Part shown: one piece after another, positions 63,465 to 64,000 of the stretch
How positions within the stretch are numbered: the stretch's first letter is position 1
How the letters are laid out: each line of letters starts with the position of its first letter
DNA from: Cichorium intybus
Lineage: Eukaryota; Streptophyta; Magnoliopsida; Asterales; Asteraceae
NCBI GenBank assembly: GCA_023525715.1
Contig: CM042011.1
Span: 3,640,066 to 3,704,065, forward strand
Length of the DNA: 64,000 nt
Direction: 5' to 3'
Notes under the pieces: generated by a model
Databases searched by the model: none
The model's input: the letters and a program-made list of their open reading frames with translations, nothing else
What the model was told of the DNA's origin: nothing
Made by a program: the position numbers and the translations under genes

Positions 63465-63715
63465 GAAGAGAGGTTTGAAATGAATGTAGACAATAATTCG
63501 CAAATGTCGGGACATCAATTCACATTAGAGTTATTGCAAGGTAATGACGCAAGCTACTACATATGTCTTGTGAATCTTTTTGTCCGAATTTGCACATATT
63601 TTAGAGTTATTGGTTAAAGGATAACAAACACGTATCAGATGAAGAAAAGATGACTATGTTTTTTATAATGGTTGGGCACAATCAACGTTATGTAGTCGTG
63701 AACATAGATTTTAAC
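63465..63715 (+). pseudogene. PIF/Harbinger transposase N-terminal remnant
   Basis: Across frames the plus strand reads MSGHQFTLELLQGNDASYYI, then LVKDNKHVSDEEKMTMFFIM and VGHNQRYVVVNIDF. This is the conserved helical N-terminal domain that precedes the DDE nuclease in plant Harbinger transposases. It is frameshifted, and the coding match ends abruptly near 63715-63730 where CACTA-like terminal sequence begins. The DDE domain, if present, lies outside the window. Confidence 0.68.
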
Positions 63716-63730
63716 ACACAAAGAAAAGGA

Positions 63731-64000
63731 AAATGGCTTTTCATGACAGAGAATGCCTATCATAAATGACCATAGATGACAGACAAATGTCTGTCATTGA
63801 AAGCCCTGTCATAAATGAAAGATGATAGACATTTGTCTGTCAAGAATTTATGACATACAATTACAACCGACCTTTTGTACGTCATAAATTTTGCCATTAT
63901 TTTTTTTTAAAATTCTTGGTATTTTATGACATTCAATTAAAACAGACCTTATTTTTTTTAAAAAAAAATCTATTGATATTTAAACTAAAATACATTGAGT
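63731..64000. mobile_element. Terminal part of a second CACTA-like (GACAGACA) element
   Basis: AAAATGGCTTTTCATGACAG onward matches the complement of 50560-50770, including ATGACAGACAAATGTCTGTC, CCCTGTCATAAATGAAAGAT and a TACGTCATAAATTTT-like end. The outermost CACTA bases are not evident (AAGAAAAGG stands in their place). Continues past the window. Confidence 0.75.

Larger units (their letters stand above)
51769..64000 (+). mobile_element. PIF/Harbinger element with nested insertions (right end beyond window)
   Basis: The start is placed at GGGGTGTTTGTTTG (51769), which has the look of a Harbinger terminus, preceded by TAA, the usual 3-bp target. The element then runs through a leader (51960-52220), an LTR insertion (52227-61633), an intron-like AT-rich part, a decayed Myb/SANT ORF1 (62179-63120) and a decayed transposase start (63465-63715). 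The right end is not in the window, so the outer borders and single-element interpretation are inference from gene order. Confidence 0.5.

Overview
This window is plant nuclear DNA: spliced genes with GT/AG introns, many long (TA)n tracts, and a nested stack of plant transposable elements with tRNA-primed LTR retrotransposons. The flavour of the repeats (gag/pol families, TE-associated ORF remnants, long-TIR Mutator-like elements) resembles Asteraceae genomes such as lettuce. That guess is from memory of the families and is not proven by the sequence.

Only the first 6 kb holds recognisable host genes. A DCC/DUF393 thiol-disulfide oxidoreductase-like gene (+, three exons, 340-1584) is followed by an ARG1/DnaJ15-type J-domain gene (-, ten exons, 3029-5696). 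Both could be reconstructed in phase across every intron, so both look intact.

From about 8 to 17 kb the window is AT-rich debris: a decayed TE-associated ORF (-), three non-autonomous Mutator-like elements with near-perfect 9-bp target duplications (10707-11662 carrying a nested CACTA MITE; 12906-14477 sitting inside a larger foldback; 15201-17105), and long TA/TG microsatellites.

From 21.6 to 37.9 kb lies a 16.3-kb Athila-like Ty3/gypsy element (-) with 1.1-kb LTRs, TSD ATAAC and a tRNA-Asp primer site. It keeps gag, the end of protease and an ATHILA-type ORF, but I find no reverse transcriptase or integrase belonging to it. A second Ty3/gypsy element of chromovirus type (26293-34437, -, tRNA-iMet primer site) is inserted in its gag-pro region. 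The LTRs of this inner element are almost identical although its interior is badly degraded.

From 40.9 to 50.8 kb are a PIF/Harbinger ORF1 pseudogene (-), a Copia RT-RNase H fragment split by a poly(A)-tailed retroposon, and a 3.1-kb CACTA-like element whose ends are packed with a GACAGACA-type repeat.

From 51.8 kb to the end there is a four-level nest. A PIF/Harbinger element (start 51769) contains a gypsy solo LTR (52227-61633, TSD TTTGG), which contains a nearly intact Copia element (53115-60542, 700-bp LTRs, TSD GTTAA, gag and a 1081-codon pol). The Harbinger transposase remnant is itself broken near 63.73 kb by sequence matching the terminus of the CACTA-like family at 47.7-50.8 kb.

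I saw no rRNA, tRNA, recognisable miRNA gene, CRISPR array or bacterial-type operon. I did not find a convincing new biological system. The most unusual items are the gag-PR-ORF Athila derivative without RT/IN, the young-LTR/old-interior chromovirus, the repair-like scar joining them, and the chain of nested insertions at the right end.
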